In this document: positions 11,387 through 23,031 of the stretch, in pieces
Numbering within the stretch: the stretch's first letter is position 1
Layout: each line of letters begins with the position of its first letter
Source of the DNA: Annona cherimola
Taxonomy: Eukaryota > Streptophyta > Magnoliopsida > Magnoliales > Annonaceae
Length of the DNA: 64,000 nucleotides
Assembly: GCA_030490835.1 (NCBI GenBank)
Contig: CM059971.1
Span: forward strand, 45,990,012-46,054,011
Direction: 5' to 3'
The notes under the pieces: model-generated
What the model was told of the DNA's origin: nothing
The model's input: the letters and a program-made list of their open reading frames with translations, nothing else
The model's database searches: none
Made by a program: the position numbers and the translations under genes

Positions 11387-11391
11387 AGTGG
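11387..11391. repeat. left TSD of solo LTR 11392-15932 (AGTGG)
   Basis: A perfect match to AGTGG at 15933-15937. Joining across the insertion restores CCAGTGGTGACAC, which resembles the uninterrupted GGCAGGTGACAC near 57750. Confidence 0.9.
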
Positions 11392-12779
11392 TGTGGAACC
11401 CCAAATTTTAGGACCATGTATGAAACCCTAAGGTCATGAACCCTAGGTTATTGATTTTTTTTAAATATATAATTTTGTAATATATGAAGTTGAAGGACCG
11501 AATAATTAATTTAATCAATAGTAAACATGAATAGTAATCATGTGATTAAGATAAAGTGATAAGCTAATCACTTTGGATTAACTTAATCACGAAAAGACCA
11601 AATTACAATTTTACAAAAGTGAGATTAAATTATAAATTTAGAAAAGATGATTGATTGGTAATTTTGACAAGAGTGGAGGCACGAAGTGCACTTAGTGGAA
11701 ATTTACAAAGGTTATATTTGGAATTTAAAAGAAAATGGAGGGTAATTTATGATCCTACTAAGATTAGTTATAAAAATGAATTTTTACAAATATTTTGGAA
11801 AGGAATTTCAAAATTCCGAATTATACAAATTGAAACTGTTTAAATTCACGGACCTTATGGAAAAATAAAAATAAATGAAAAATTTTGGGCTAATTAGGGG
11901 CTCTAATTAAGGGCCTATATTCATCCTTACTGTTTTGATTAGATCTAAACATGTATAACTCGGAATCACATAAAAATTTAATAGAAAGTACTAAATTATG
12001 TGCTCTCTAATCTAGACGGATCAGATTATGAAAAATAGTTGACTAAATTGTCAAACTTAAATATATTAAAAAGCGTGCCAAAGGTAATAAATTACACCTC
12101 CATGCACCGCCATGCATGTACACGTTGATATTTAAATTTTTTTATTTTTTTATTTAGTTAATTAATATCTTGATATATATAAGGCTGTTTTAGACGAAAC
12201 TTTTGGAGCAAGCCTATTTTAATATACCCTACATAATGAATGGATTAAATTTTGCAAAATATGTCTACAAATTTTTAAAATGAAATTTTATGCCAAAAGA
12301 TGATTTTAATTAAATTAAAATACGTACTTAGCTCCAATTGAGGTGAAATTTTATGGGTAATCCTATTTTAACATGCTCAATTTAATGAAGGAATGAAATT
12401 TTGGAAATCATGTCTCCAAAATTTTAAAATGAGACTTTTTATCCGAATATGAATTAGTTAATTAAAATAAAATAAAACATTTTTTAAAAATTCCGAAAGG
12501 TACATTTTGTGAGAAATTGTATATATATTAATAAGAAAAATTTTCATAATATAGAAGTGTGTATGTAGGCAGTTATGATTTAATTTGTTAATGGTGGAAT
12601 TTATTATTAAAAAAGAAAAAAGAAAAAATACGCTGGGCAGCAAACGGACAGCACATGCAATTACGTGGACAAGCAAATAATTGCCGAATTTTTTAGAAAC
12701 TCAACACCTGTAATGAAGTAAGCGGTGACTTATGTTGGGTTAAAATTAAACTATGGTAATACCGCAATTGAGAGATACA

Positions 12780-12787
12780 TATAAAGG
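12780..12787 (+). promoter_or_regulatory. TATA box of the 11392-15932 LTR
   Basis: TATAAAGG, 72 bp before the predicted exon-1 donor, followed by a purine-rich leader. Confidence 0.6.
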
Positions 12788-14156
12788 ATCTGGATTGAAA
12801 AAAAAAGGAGACGTTTAGAGAAGAGGGCAGCAGCACCAGGCGTAGACATCCAAATCAGGTATGGTTATAATATTTGATTCTATTTCAATGATTTGGATAA
12901 CCCATGAAATGCTGGGTATAAGTGATGTTAAAACATAAATGGACGTTTGAATGATAGAGTTTATGCACTAATTATTTTGATTTTGAAATTCATAAGCTAA
13001 AAGTTAAACAACCTGCTGACGTTGATATGATTCATGTATATACTATTTTGATTTTAATTCATAACCTATCAAACGTTAATCTGCGAAATCATTCCTCTGA
13101 ACAGGTTTATATATATATACCACATTCGGTATTGAATTTCATAAAATCAAAAATTTTATAGTCTGAACGTTAACTTAATTCAGTTTTGATTTCATAATTT
13201 TAGAACTTCTATCATCCTAAACAATTATGATTTAATAACTGTTTAAAATGATACAATTTGAATTACCCTCAAAATAATAGGTTAATCTTGAATTATTGTT
13301 TTAAATCTGAAGGTTATGTGATGTGAGAAACCAAAATAAGAATGAGATGGTAAACGAAGGAGTTTAGCTTGAAAATTTGTGTACAATCTCATTATATTAT
13401 CATTAAGGAACTACCAGATTTTTAGCTTAAAATATTAAGCTGGTTGAAAATTAAAAATCCGAGAATATTAATTTAAACAGGGTAAAACGGGTGACAGGAT
13501 CAGCTGTAGTAAATGATTTTTAATAATTTTTTGAGATGGAATTTTACTCTGAAATTTTGATATGATGTACAAGATATTATGGTTATCACACGAAAAATAT
13601 TAAATATTATTTTTGGATTACATAAGTATGGTTTAAAAATAACGTGATTAGGGCTGTTCCTAATTTTACAACACTGTCCAGCACAGTGAAAATGTCAAAA
13701 TAAATATATAATGTTAATATTTATTGATGAAATTTTTATGAGTATTAAATCATGTAGTTATTGATGTATGACAGAAATTTCAGAGTTAAATACCTTTATT
13801 TGATTATAAATCAAGATTTAGAGAAATTAGTACACCTGATTTCAGCAAATGTGAACAGTAATTAGGAACATGATCATGAACAATAATCATGAATAGTAAA
13901 CAGAGTGATTTGGGCAGAAATAAGATTGATATTTATAAGGATGTATGAATGGAATTTTTGAAGATTTTTGGGATAAAAATCCATATGTGAAAATAGAGAC
14001 TAAATTAACCTCTATGAGAGTTATGAAGGAAAATAAAGTGATTATGACATATGCATGGGTTAGAAACCCTAAGATGAATTCAAATTTAATAGTAGAAATG
14101 TACAAGCATGGAATATTATGTCTATATGAGAAAAATGGTTCTTTTCATTTGCATAG

Positions 14157-14200
14157 GAAAGGAAATGGGTACAAGTGAAAGATACAAGTTGACTACGCAG
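14157..14200 (+). other. predicted LTR leader microexon (44 nt)
   Basis: Upstream tract TTCTTTTCATTTGCATAG, then GAAAGGAAATGGG...TACGCAG, then donor GTAAGCAAGCAAAC. Position and composition match the microexons in the other LTRs, although the surrounding introns are diverged. Confidence 0.58.
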
Positions 14201-16179
14201 GTAAGCAAGCAAACCTTTTGAAAATACAATTTTATACGACCTTATTCTGCAATCTTAAATTGTCTTGGAAATTGCTTCGTTAAAAGCAAATCCTTTTAAT
14301 CTTGAAAAATATTGAAATGCAAATGCTGAAAAGGTTGTGTTGAAAGGAAAATGATATTTGAAATAAATGTTTTAGAATAATTTTATTACAAGGTTTTGAA
14401 GTATTTTAATGATATGTTTTAAAGGATCTCTAAATATTGGATTATTTTGGAGTTTCCAAAATCTATTATTTCAAGAAGGATTTAAGGAAGGCCGAACGAT
14501 AAATTAATTTCAAAAATGATTTGAGTAATGGTCAAATGATTATACAAGACTATCCCATATAGAAAGGAATGATAAGACAGGTGAACAAAAGTATATGATA
14601 TTAGATGAAAGTTTCAAATATTTTTAAAGACGTTTTGTCATTAAAAAATTATTTACAAAAAAAAACGGTTAGAAAATATTGTTATTTTAAATGTTTTCCT
14701 TGAATACTTCAAATGATTTATGAAATATAAATGTTTTAAAGTTGGCCATCCTTACAAAACGTTTTGAGTATATAACTCGTTAACATGGGTTAAGCCCAGT
14801 TTTCAAGATTTGAAAGAAATACAGATTGAGGTCTGTAGTATTTTATAAAAGCATGATAGCATCAAGCTTTTAGAAAAGGAACACAGACTGTGGTCTGTGG
14901 TTTTTATAAAATCATGCTAGCATGTGAATGTGAAGGAAAAATGTGCACAAGGATTATGTACTAGGTCTACTGTAAAGGATACGCAAGCCGGACGCGGTTG
15001 CAAATTGGGCCCCCTTTGCATAGGCTGAGTCGCTTGAATAAGGCTAAATGCCGGCGGCGCCCTCCCTGCAATGGGAGATGGACACGGATAGCCGCCTGGC
15101 TCGTGGGCTATCACCTGGAAGGGTTTCTCTCCTAAGGAAGGATGATCACTTGATAAGTGTCACCTGCCAGATGGACAGAGACGTATTGCATGTTGCATAT
15201 GCTTAAAAAGGGTTTTATGAAAAGTATTTTAGGACATGAGAATGTCCTATGAGAAAAGGAGCTTCAATGAAAAATGTTTTAGAACATAAATATGTCTATG
15301 GAAAAAGAATTTATATGTCAAGCTTTACAAGCATATGTTTGTCATGAATTGGGATTATGAAATGTTTGTGAAAGGTACTTATGAAAAGGTTTCCTCCAAT
15401 TGCTAGTCGAACGCTCGTTAAGCGTCTACTACTGAAAGGTGAGAAATGCATTTAAAATGAAAAATGCTTGCTTATTGAGTTTCGACTCATGTTTTGTTTT
15501 CCCCAACCATAGATAGGTACCAAACAGGCCATGCAGGAAAGGAAAAGAGTATGAAGAAAACTTTTCAACAAACTAGTCTGTATATGGTATGAATGATTAT
15601 GTGGAATCTTCAAAATATGTATGTATGAAATGTTTAGATTGAAAGAACTTGTGATGTAGATAAGTCAATTATTATGATATGAATAATATATATGAAATTG
15701 ATGTCAAGGATATGTTCATATATGATGACATGATGTTATGTGATGAGATATTACGAGTATCATGTGTAAAATTGATGACGAGTGTTTGTTATATGATGAA
15801 AGAAAAAAAAATTTGGACGAGATCCAAATAAAAATCCCGCCGTGTGATCAGGGCAACAATCCTGAGTCACGTTTACCAATCAATAAAGATCCTGGAGTAA
15901 GGCTTCTAGGCACCCTGGGTCGGGGCGTCACAAGTGGTGACACTTAGCAAGTGATCATGCTACCTTTTGGAAGAGAATCTATAACAGCACGCTAGGCAGG
16001 CGGCTGTTTATTTATCCTGCTCCCATCTCAGGGAGGGCACCACTGACACTCCTGTCATCCCTTAGCGACTTGGCCTTATGTAGAGTGGGCCCCGGTCATC
16101 CCAACCACGCTCTATAACCTGCCTGTTCCTTTTACTAGTGCACCGTACATTATTATGACGGACCGCAGCCCGTTTGGTT

Positions 16180-16330
16180 TGAAGAACCACAGACCGTAGC
16201 CTATGTCCTTTTAAACTGGGATCACAAACCTCTGTCTGCATCCATAACACATAAAAATCTTAGACCGAAGTCTATATCTTTAAAAATCATTTTCAAAAAC
16301 ACATCACAGACCGCAATCTGTGTTAACTTG
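16180..16330. repeat. CAGACC / GGTCTG hairpin cluster
   Basis: Successive short inverted repeats built on ACAGACCG...TCTGTG (for example CACAGACCGCAATCTGTG near 16305). They sit between the GC-rich core and the GCTT hairpins. Counterparts occur near 14821-14900, 33080-33180 and 58015-58105. Confidence 0.7.
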
Positions 16331-17039
16331 TAAAGCGAGCGCACACACTTTAAACAAGTTGTCATTTGAAATCTAATTTTAGGATGACCTTCCTTAAGTT
16401 CTTTTAGAAACATTTTGAGTAAAATATTTTGATAAACATTTGAAATGTTTGAAAAATAATACATCTTAAAATCCTTATAAGAGAATTTCAAAACCTTTGA
16501 ATTTTTAAAATTAAACTATATATTTTCTAACATTTTCTTAGTTTCCATTTCGGGGCCTTTCGCCCACAAAAGTTATGCAATTATGCTAACCCCTTCTTAA
16601 CCACCTTAAAATTAATTTCTTGTCCACAAATCAATGTTGTCATTTTTACAAAAGAGCTTGTATAATCTTTTGTATACCATTTAGCAACCCGAAATCAAAC
16701 CATTTCATGAAATCAACATAGGAGGTTGGTCATCCTTAAATCCCTTTCAACAAATCCGTATAAACATTTTTCAAGATATTTCAACATAGATTTCCTTATC
16801 TAATGGAAATCAAAACTTTTCGAATATCATTTCAAAATATATGGACTATGTCCAAATCATCATTTATTATTTAATTATCATGACCTAACAAAATAAATCT
16901 TTTTCATAAATCAAATCCCTATTTTTATAACATGATTATTAATCATTAAACATCATAAGAGAAATTCAAAACTTATTTATGTTTGTTGCTTTGTGAAAAA
17001 GGGAAAAATTCCTCTTTCTTATAAAATATTTTTGAAACA

Positions 17040-17345
17040 ACATCATAAAGAACTTGTTTACTTAAAAGCAAATTCTTAAAAAAAACTATCGACATAAAAA
17101 GTGAAATCCTTTGAAAATATTATTGTGGAGAACTTGCTTACTCATAAGCAAATTTCTCAATCCATTAACATAAAGCATTGCCAATCTTTGACAACACTGA
17201 TGATAAAATCCTTATCTTAAAACATATTGCTTGCTTCCCATGAAGCAAACGTTGAGGCTTTTCCTTAAAGCCATTCTTTTTCCAAAACTTACGACTTTTC
17301 ATTAAAGTCGTCATTTTTCAAAACTTGTGGCTTTGCATTAAAGTC
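17040..17345. repeat. array of variable-arm short hairpins in LTR 1
   Basis: Hairpins with 4-5-nt loops, spaced about 25-80 bp: TTGCTTA/TAAGCAA (17134-17151), TTGCTTC/GAAGCAA (17231-17248), GGCTTT/AAAGCC (17256-17272), ACGACTTT/AAAGTCGT (17291-17311), plus weaker ones at 17053 and 17179. Arm sequences differ between units, yet each unit stays self-complementary. LTR 2 repeats the series at 33890-34195. Confidence 0.8.
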
Positions 17346-17455
17346 ATTATTTTCAAAACTTGTGCTTGCCCATTCATAAAAACATAAATATAAACATTTC
17401 AATCAAATCAATCACATAGAAAGAAAACAACATTTTAGAAAGTTTGCTTGCTTAC

Positions 17456-17502
17456 CTGAGATCACCATAATCCTTTTCTTTCATACTCGTCTTTGCCTTT
17501 GC
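17456..17502 (-). other. predicted LTR leader microexon (47 nt)
   Basis: Minus strand: CATTTATTTAG then GCAAAGGCAAAGACG...ATCTCAG then GTAAGCAAGC. It is duplicated exactly in length in LTR 2 (34300-34346) and in the plus LTR at 37521-37567. Confidence 0.58.
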
Positions 17503-19199
17503 CTAAATAAATGAAAATAACATTTCATTTATTTGCATCATCTTCAAATACTTATACTCCTTAGGTTTTCCAACCTACGTAAATCTATTTGGACTTATAT
17601 TACACTAACTTAGCCCACTTGTCTTTCAAGTCGGGTGTTCATACGTATCTCTTCATATACGTCCATTTCTCAACACATAAATCATGTGTTTCTTAAAACT
17701 TTTCAACACAGAAACTTGTCTCTAATTCCAGCATGATTAAAACCCTTAATTAACCTATAATTTAGGATTTAATTATGGATTTATAATCCATTCATCATAG
17801 GGTTCAAAAACAGCAACATTAGAACCCGTTTTTCACCATTACAACGCCTATTTTGACACTTAATTCAAAACAGATTTCTAATCCATAAATTCCATAAATT
17901 AATCATGTTTTTCTTAACCCAAATTTAGGGTATTAAAACATGTTTAAAATTCATATATTAACTCCTCTCAAAACAGCAACTTATTTCCCTATTGTGGGTA
18001 CCGTTTTCACCCCATTTGGACACCTATTCATAAAATTCATAAAATCAGATTTGAGGCTTATCTTCCCAAATCCTCTTGGGCATCCAAAGTATCATAATAC
18101 TAGGGTATTTTAACCTAAATACTTCCATAAATCATTTAATCTCATTTCCATACCATTTTTAACATAAAAATGGAAAAATTGAGTCATATATGCAACCCTA
18201 GGTTCCATACCTTATAAAATCAGCAACCTATTCATAAATCATCATATGACTGATATTAAATCATGATTTATATCCCATTTTAAGTCAAATTCCATCACAA
18301 AAACCTGGAATTTAACATTTATCTTGATTTATTCCTTAAGTTGTCCATAATGCTAAATTCAGGCACACTGAATTCTTAAAATCTTGAATTAATATCAAAT
18401 CTAGTAGTTTTGTTCTGAAATGTCTCTAAGAATTAACAAAAATAAATATTTATAACATGAAATATTTAGTATTTCTATTTATTTTGAAATTTTTACTCTG
18501 CTGGACAGCAGCACTCCTTTTCAGATAGCCATAATCACGTAAATTATTGGGTATATTTATACCCACAAAAACCTGATTTTTATTTTAGTTGTGTGATCCT
18601 CAATATTTCCTATAAAATTTTTAGCCCAAAATTCCTTGTATAAAAATTATTAAAAATCTTTTGGTGCAGCTGATCTTGACACCTGTGCAACCCTGTTCTG
18701 GTTGATTTTCTCGGATTTTTAATTTGCAACGTACTTATCCTTTTAAGCTGAAAATTGAGTTGTTCCTTAATCCCAACATTATGAGTCTTTCGAAATATTT
18801 TCATGCTACAAATAATTTATTAAATATTTCTTCCATATTTTATATTTCTGCCTCATTTCTTCTAAGTTTTGCTCCCATATTTGCATCTCTTTTCAATACA
18901 TATGCAAAACTCTCAATCAATTCTTAATTACAGCATGTTGTTAATCTTTCTTTAGAGATTTATTATGATTCAAAACCATGATTCCAATATCAAGAAGAAA
19001 ACTTGGAAATTGGAAGGCTTAAACTTAACGGGTACTTACTCGATTTCGTTGATTCTTTGCCCCGAGCTTCCCGAGCTACTACCAAGCCTTGCCTTCCTCT
19101 TTTCCTTCTCCTTTTCTTCCTCTTTTCCTCTCCTCCTTTCTGGATTTGGACGTGCTTGCTGCTGGTCCTTGGAGAAAATCTCTATTTTTCTCCCTTTTC

Positions 19200-19204
19200 C
19201 CTCT

Positions 19205-19248
<44 letters not shown>

Positions 19249-19262
19249 TCTCTCTCTTCTTC
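19200..19262. repeat. (CT)n microsatellite in LTR 1
   Basis: A nearly pure CT run. On the transcribed (minus) strand it is a GA run about 65-125 nt downstream of the TATA box, in the 5' leader. LTR 2 has the same tract at 36073-36125 with different repeat number. The open frames overlapping it are low-complexity and not genes. Confidence 0.95.
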
Positions 19263-19325
19263 TCTCTCTCCTTCTCCCCCCTTGCTGGAACGTGCAGCAG
19301 CCCTTGCCCTTCCTTTTTATTTTTC

Positions 19326-19333
19326 TTTTTATA
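19326..19333 (-). promoter_or_regulatory. TATA box of LARD-like LTR 1
   Basis: TATAAAAA on the minus strand, conserved at 36177-36184 in LTR 2. Confidence 0.6.
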
Positions 19334-20046
19334 AGCTACTTTTCTTGGTGCCCAAGTAACCCCATAGGTAAATTCCATTTTCACTTTCCACAATTGCCCT
19401 TCTTTACTTAGCTCTTAAGAAACTTGTTACTTGCTCTCCAAGAAACCAAATTTCTATGATAATTAGCATAATCCATTCCATTCATCTCGTAGATTTCATA
19501 ATTTTATTCCATCATTTCAAATTTCATCTCAATCCGACGTTTCTACATCAAGTTATGACCACTTGAATTTATCTTTTGGATTTGGGATAAAAATAATTAA
19601 TTATCACCCTAATCCCATCATGATTCCCTTAATCCAATCCATTCATAAGATTGGGCCCGCCGTCATGAGCTTACCTTTCAAATTTCATCAAAATCTGCCT
19701 TGTAGGCGTCAAGTTATGAATTTTCTATTATTTTTCATCTTAATTCCATAATTACACTTTAATCTCCATAAATTAAATCATGATTATTAACATGATTATT
19801 CATGACACCTTATCACCTTTAAATCCTCATTAAGCCCCTCGAGTCGTACCGACCACTTTGGGCTCCGGTGATTACATTTTTAATCCCCATTCTTAATTAA
19901 ACCCTAATTGCAAAATATCATTAAATCATAAAATCACCTATAAATCATTCAAAATTTATTTAAATCACATATACATCAAATATATATGTTCAATGCATAC
20001 TATTGAGTCCCACATAGGTTGAGGTTTCACAATTCTCCCCCCTAAT

Positions 20047-20071
20047 AATAGGTTTTGTCCCAAAACCTATT
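20047..20071. other. perfect hairpin next to the polypurine tract
   Basis: AATAGGTTTTG and CAAAACCTATT are separated by TCC: 11-bp arms with a 3-nt loop, 5 bases from the C-run that is the reversed polypurine tract. Confidence 0.9.
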
Positions 20072-20914
20072 ACATTTCAAATATTAGGGGTAGAGCTCAT
20101 ATAAATTTGCTAATTCATCATCTTCCTCTAATATTTCAATGGTTCCCTACGCTTCCACTGCGCTACTCTGTCTTAGTGGCATTTTTAGCCTTAATCCAAT
20201 AGACTTATCATTTGTCTCTATTGTTTCCTATTTCCTGTTCCCTGTTCCCATATGGGTTTCTCATTATAATTGTCCTTTTCTGTATGCCATCCATGTTTTA
20301 CCCTTATGACAGGCATACTATTTTTCTTATATATAGAGAAATTATAAAGTTACTCTTCTTATCATAGGGTAAGATCTAGGCTACCAATTCGTTCATAAAA
20401 ATCTATAGCAATCATTTCATATAACATAACACATTTATTTTATAGCATCTCTCACATAAAATTTCATGCATGTCTTAGCAAAAAACACTTTTGCTAAGCT
20501 ATCCATTCCTTCCATCTCATAATGTCTACAACTAGATTATACTAGCGTAGACTACCTAATAGGAGTACTGGAAATAAACCAATTTAAAATATTTTCTTCC
20601 TTATCATTCGTTCTAATCTCATTTCTTATGAATATCATAGAGAAATTATCTCTCTCATACCTCCTTCTTCATTTCATCTGGTCTCATTATCATCCTTCCT
20701 TCGTATACCATATATATTATGAAACATAGCAAATCAACTTCATTTCCTTAAATCATAGCATCATAATTGCATGTTATACATGTCCTATGATTCCTATCTA
20801 TCTCTTTCATCATTTCTTTTTCATCTCATCTTCTATATCTATCTATCAATCCTTGCTGAAATATCATCTTTGTTATATCAAATCTTTTCTTACCACGCCG
20901 ATTTACTAATCTAT

Positions 20915-20926
20915 GCTCTAATACCA
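20915..20926 (-). other. primer-binding site of the LARD-like element
   Basis: The minus strand reads TGGTATTAGAGC, one base from the TGGTATCAGAGC of gypsy-2 and complementary to the 3' end of initiator tRNA-Met. It lies 5 bp inside the LTR end, the same spacing as in gypsy-2. Confidence 0.85.
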
Positions 20927-20931
20927 TTAAT

Positions 20932-22033
20932 TGTATCGTCTCAAACCGAGACGTCACTTCCTTACCTCAAGATCTTATTGATTGGTAAATGTGAATCAGA
21001 ATTGTTGCCATGATCACACGGCGGGATTTTAATTGGAACTCGTCCAAAAATTTTTTGTTTCTTTATTCATCATCATTTCATTTATAACATAAGCAATGGT
21101 ATACTCGTACATATCCTTTAAACCATTTCAATATGCTGTTATACATCATAGGCCCTCTTGACCTGATCATGACATTTCCATTGCATACATACATCTATTC
21201 AATCATTAGTTCACCTAGAACTTAGAACTTCAAATAAATTCATATATATTAGTATACCTGAATACCTTCATTCATATCATTCCACTCACCATGGCTAATC
21301 CTTTTAGCCCATATGGTACTATCTCTTACCTTTTCTCCATTTCTTAGGTCCTCGGCCGCTTGAGTCTCCCAGTACCTGTTTGAGGTTTGGAAAACAAAAC
21401 GTGAATGATAACTCAGTAAGCAAGCATTTTCGGGTAAGACTTTCCTTGAAAATCGTTTCCTAAAACAATCTCATAAATCATTTTGGTCAGGGGACATTTT
21501 ATGTCCCAAAACATCTTGACATATACCATATTTGGCAATGGACATTCTTATGTCCACGAAAAGATATTTTTCCATATAAATCATTTTGTCATTGGACGTT
21601 CATACGTCCTAAAACATTTATCCACTTAAACTTTGTTGGAAATGGACGTTTATACGTCCTAAAACATTTTTCCAAGTAAACCTTGTTGGAATCGGACGTT
21701 TATACGTCCTAAAATGTTTTTCCTATAAACACTTTGATAATGGACATTTTTATATCCAAAATACATTTTTCGTAAGCTTTTTTTGGCAATGGACATTCAT
21801 ATGTCCATAAATACCATTATCCCTTAAACTCGTTTAAAAATGGACATTTTATGTTCACACATGTCCTAACATAAATCCCTTTAGGAAATGGACATTCTCA
21901 TGTCCAACCATTTTTCCCACATAAATATTTTGGAAATGGACATTCTTATGTCCAAAATATTTTCCAACATAAATCCCTTTAGGAAATGGACATTCTCATG
22001 TCCAACCATTTTTCCCACATAAACCTTTTTTCA
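20932..22033 (-). repeat. LARD-like element, 5' LTR (LTR 2), first part
   Basis: Starts TGTATCGTCTC and follows LTR 1 10176-11137 closely, including the acceptor region before ACCTGT near 21374 (acceptor AG changed to AA here). It stops at TTTTTTCAT, where truncated Sirevirus-1 begins. About 514 bp of LTR sequence present in LTR 1 (11138-11391 and 15938-16197) is missing at this junction. Confidence 0.9.
21495..22020. repeat. GGACAT/GGACGT hairpin array in LTR 2
   Basis: A longer version of the 10745-11120 array. Units include GGACATTCTCATGTCC, GGACATTCATATGTCC and GGACGTTTATACGTCC. In the last, both arms changed (CAT/ATG to CGT/ACG) and pairing is kept. Units at 21885-22020 look freshly duplicated. 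Confidence 0.88.
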
Positions 22034-22082
22034 TAGCTACTAATGTGTTTTGTGAATTGTTTAATCATATAAAAGTGAAAAA

Positions 22083-22500
22083 TACAAAACAGAACAGGTC
22101 AAGTCGCAACTCACGTCGACTTAGACATCGACTTGGGCCTAGTCGATTTCTCAAGTCGACTCCATCTTCGACTTCAAAAGACGTCCTCTGTCTAGCGTTC
22201 AAATTAGGAGCAAGAATTCTCGAAGTCGCAGACGAAGTCGACTCCACTTGCGACTTGGGCGAAGTCGTAGACCAAGTCGACTCCAGTATCGACTTCAAGT
22301 GACACTTTCCTTCCAGAGTTGAAATTGGATGGCAAAGCTGCCGAAGTCGCACATGAGGTCGACTCCACTTGTGACTTGGGTGAAGTCGCAGGCCAAGTCG
22401 ACTCCAGCATCGACTTCAGGTTCACAGTGCGGATTTTCAAAAATCAAGTCGAAGAATAAGTCGACTTCAAGATACACTTGAGTCAAGTTGAAGACCAAGT
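22083..22500. repeat. 39-bp GTCGAC-centred dyad repeats, distal cluster
   Basis: Degenerate units with outer arms AAGTCGCA...TTGCGACTT around a central AAGTCGACT. A second cluster lies at 22780-22945, ending about 75 bp upstream of the TATA box. The 3' LTR (31378-31835) has one extra unit between 31500 and 31615. Confidence 0.9.
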
Positions 22501-23021
22501 CAACTTAAATATTCGACTTGGAGCATATGAAGATTAATCCAAGACCAAAGCAAGCAAGATACATAAATTCAACCAATCTAATCAATATATATATATTGAT
22601 CTTGTTCATGCATACAAAGATTCAAGCTTTCTAGACATAAAGCTAAAGAAATTTTGTACAAATGAACTCCAAGTATTGAAAATCAAAAGAAGAACACTCA
22701 TGAAGAAGAAGTTAAGCAAGCAAGAGACATCTCAAGAAGGATTAAGCAGACTTGGCAAGAGAGAGAAGCCAAGTCATACCCGAAGTCGACTCCAAGATCG
22801 ACTTGGGGCCAAGTCTCAGACCAAGTCGACCCAGAAGACAGACTTGGAAACTGAAGCATAGCCGAAGTCGCACCCGAAGTCGACTCCAGATGCGACTTGG
22901 GCGAAGTCGCACACTAAGTCGACTCCACCTGCGACTTGGAGAAATAACGTTCGAATTTTTGAACGTTGGAACATTTATTACACGCCAACCACCTCTATAA
23001 CGTTCAAAATTCTCCCTCCTC

Positions 23022-23031
23022 TATATATAAA
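23022..23031 (+). promoter_or_regulatory. TATA box of Sirevirus-1 5' LTR
   Basis: TATATATAAA after CTCCCTCC; the equivalent TATATATAG is at 32339-32347 in the 3' LTR. Confidence 0.75.

Larger units (their letters stand above)
11392..15932 (+). mobile_element. solo gypsy-type LTR, plus orientation
   Basis: TGTGGAACC...GGCGTCACA, 4541 bp, with perfect TSD AGTGG/AGTGG and no internal region. It has a TATA box (12780-12787), exon-1 donor CAG|GTATGG (12859), acceptor TTGCATAG (14156), a 44-nt microexon (14157-14200), donor GTAAGCAAGC (14201), and acceptor CCAACCATAG (15512) before ATAGGTAC. The GC-rich core is at about 15000-15110. Hairpins ACAGATTGAGGTCTGT and ACAGACTGTGGTCTGT lie near 14821-14900. 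A different subfamily from the gypsy-1/2 LTRs. Confidence 0.92.
10176..20031 (-). repeat. LARD-like element, 3' LTR (LTR 1)
   Basis: Starts TGTAATGCCTC and ends GGTTTCACA. It is homologous throughout to 20932-22033 plus 33055-36891. It is interrupted by the solo LTR at 11392-15932 and its TSD. It contains a GGACAT hairpin array (10745-11120), CAGACC hairpins (16180-16330), a GCTT-type hairpin array (17040-17345), a microexon (17456-17502), an exon-1 donor (19039), a (CT)n tract (19200-19262) and a TATA box (19326-19333). No coding sequence is supported. Confidence 0.9.
20032..20931 (-). other. non-coding interior of the LARD-like element
   Basis: About 900 bp between the two LTRs. At the left is the reversed polypurine tract (ATTCTCCCCCC, 20032-20042) and an 11-bp-arm hairpin; at the right the primer-binding site. 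The rest is AT- and pyrimidine-rich on the plus strand, with no gag or pol similarity I can see. The only longer frame (20771-21013) runs into the LTR and has no family features. Confidence 0.85.

Noticed and set aside
13887..14178. Short frames on both strands in the solo LTR
   Set aside because: They lie across predicted intron 1 and the microexon, and show no similarity between strands or with other LTRs.
18965..19411. Leucine/serine-rich frames of up to 148 codons
   Set aside because: Produced by a (CT)n microsatellite and neighbouring pyrimidine-rich leader; the equivalent region of LTR 2 has indels that break them.
22045..22500. Similar repetitive frames in the Sirevirus LTRs (also near 31324-31816, 52200-53096, 62532-63472)
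   Set aside because: Same cause: LTR repeat arrays, upstream of the TATA box and not a coding position.
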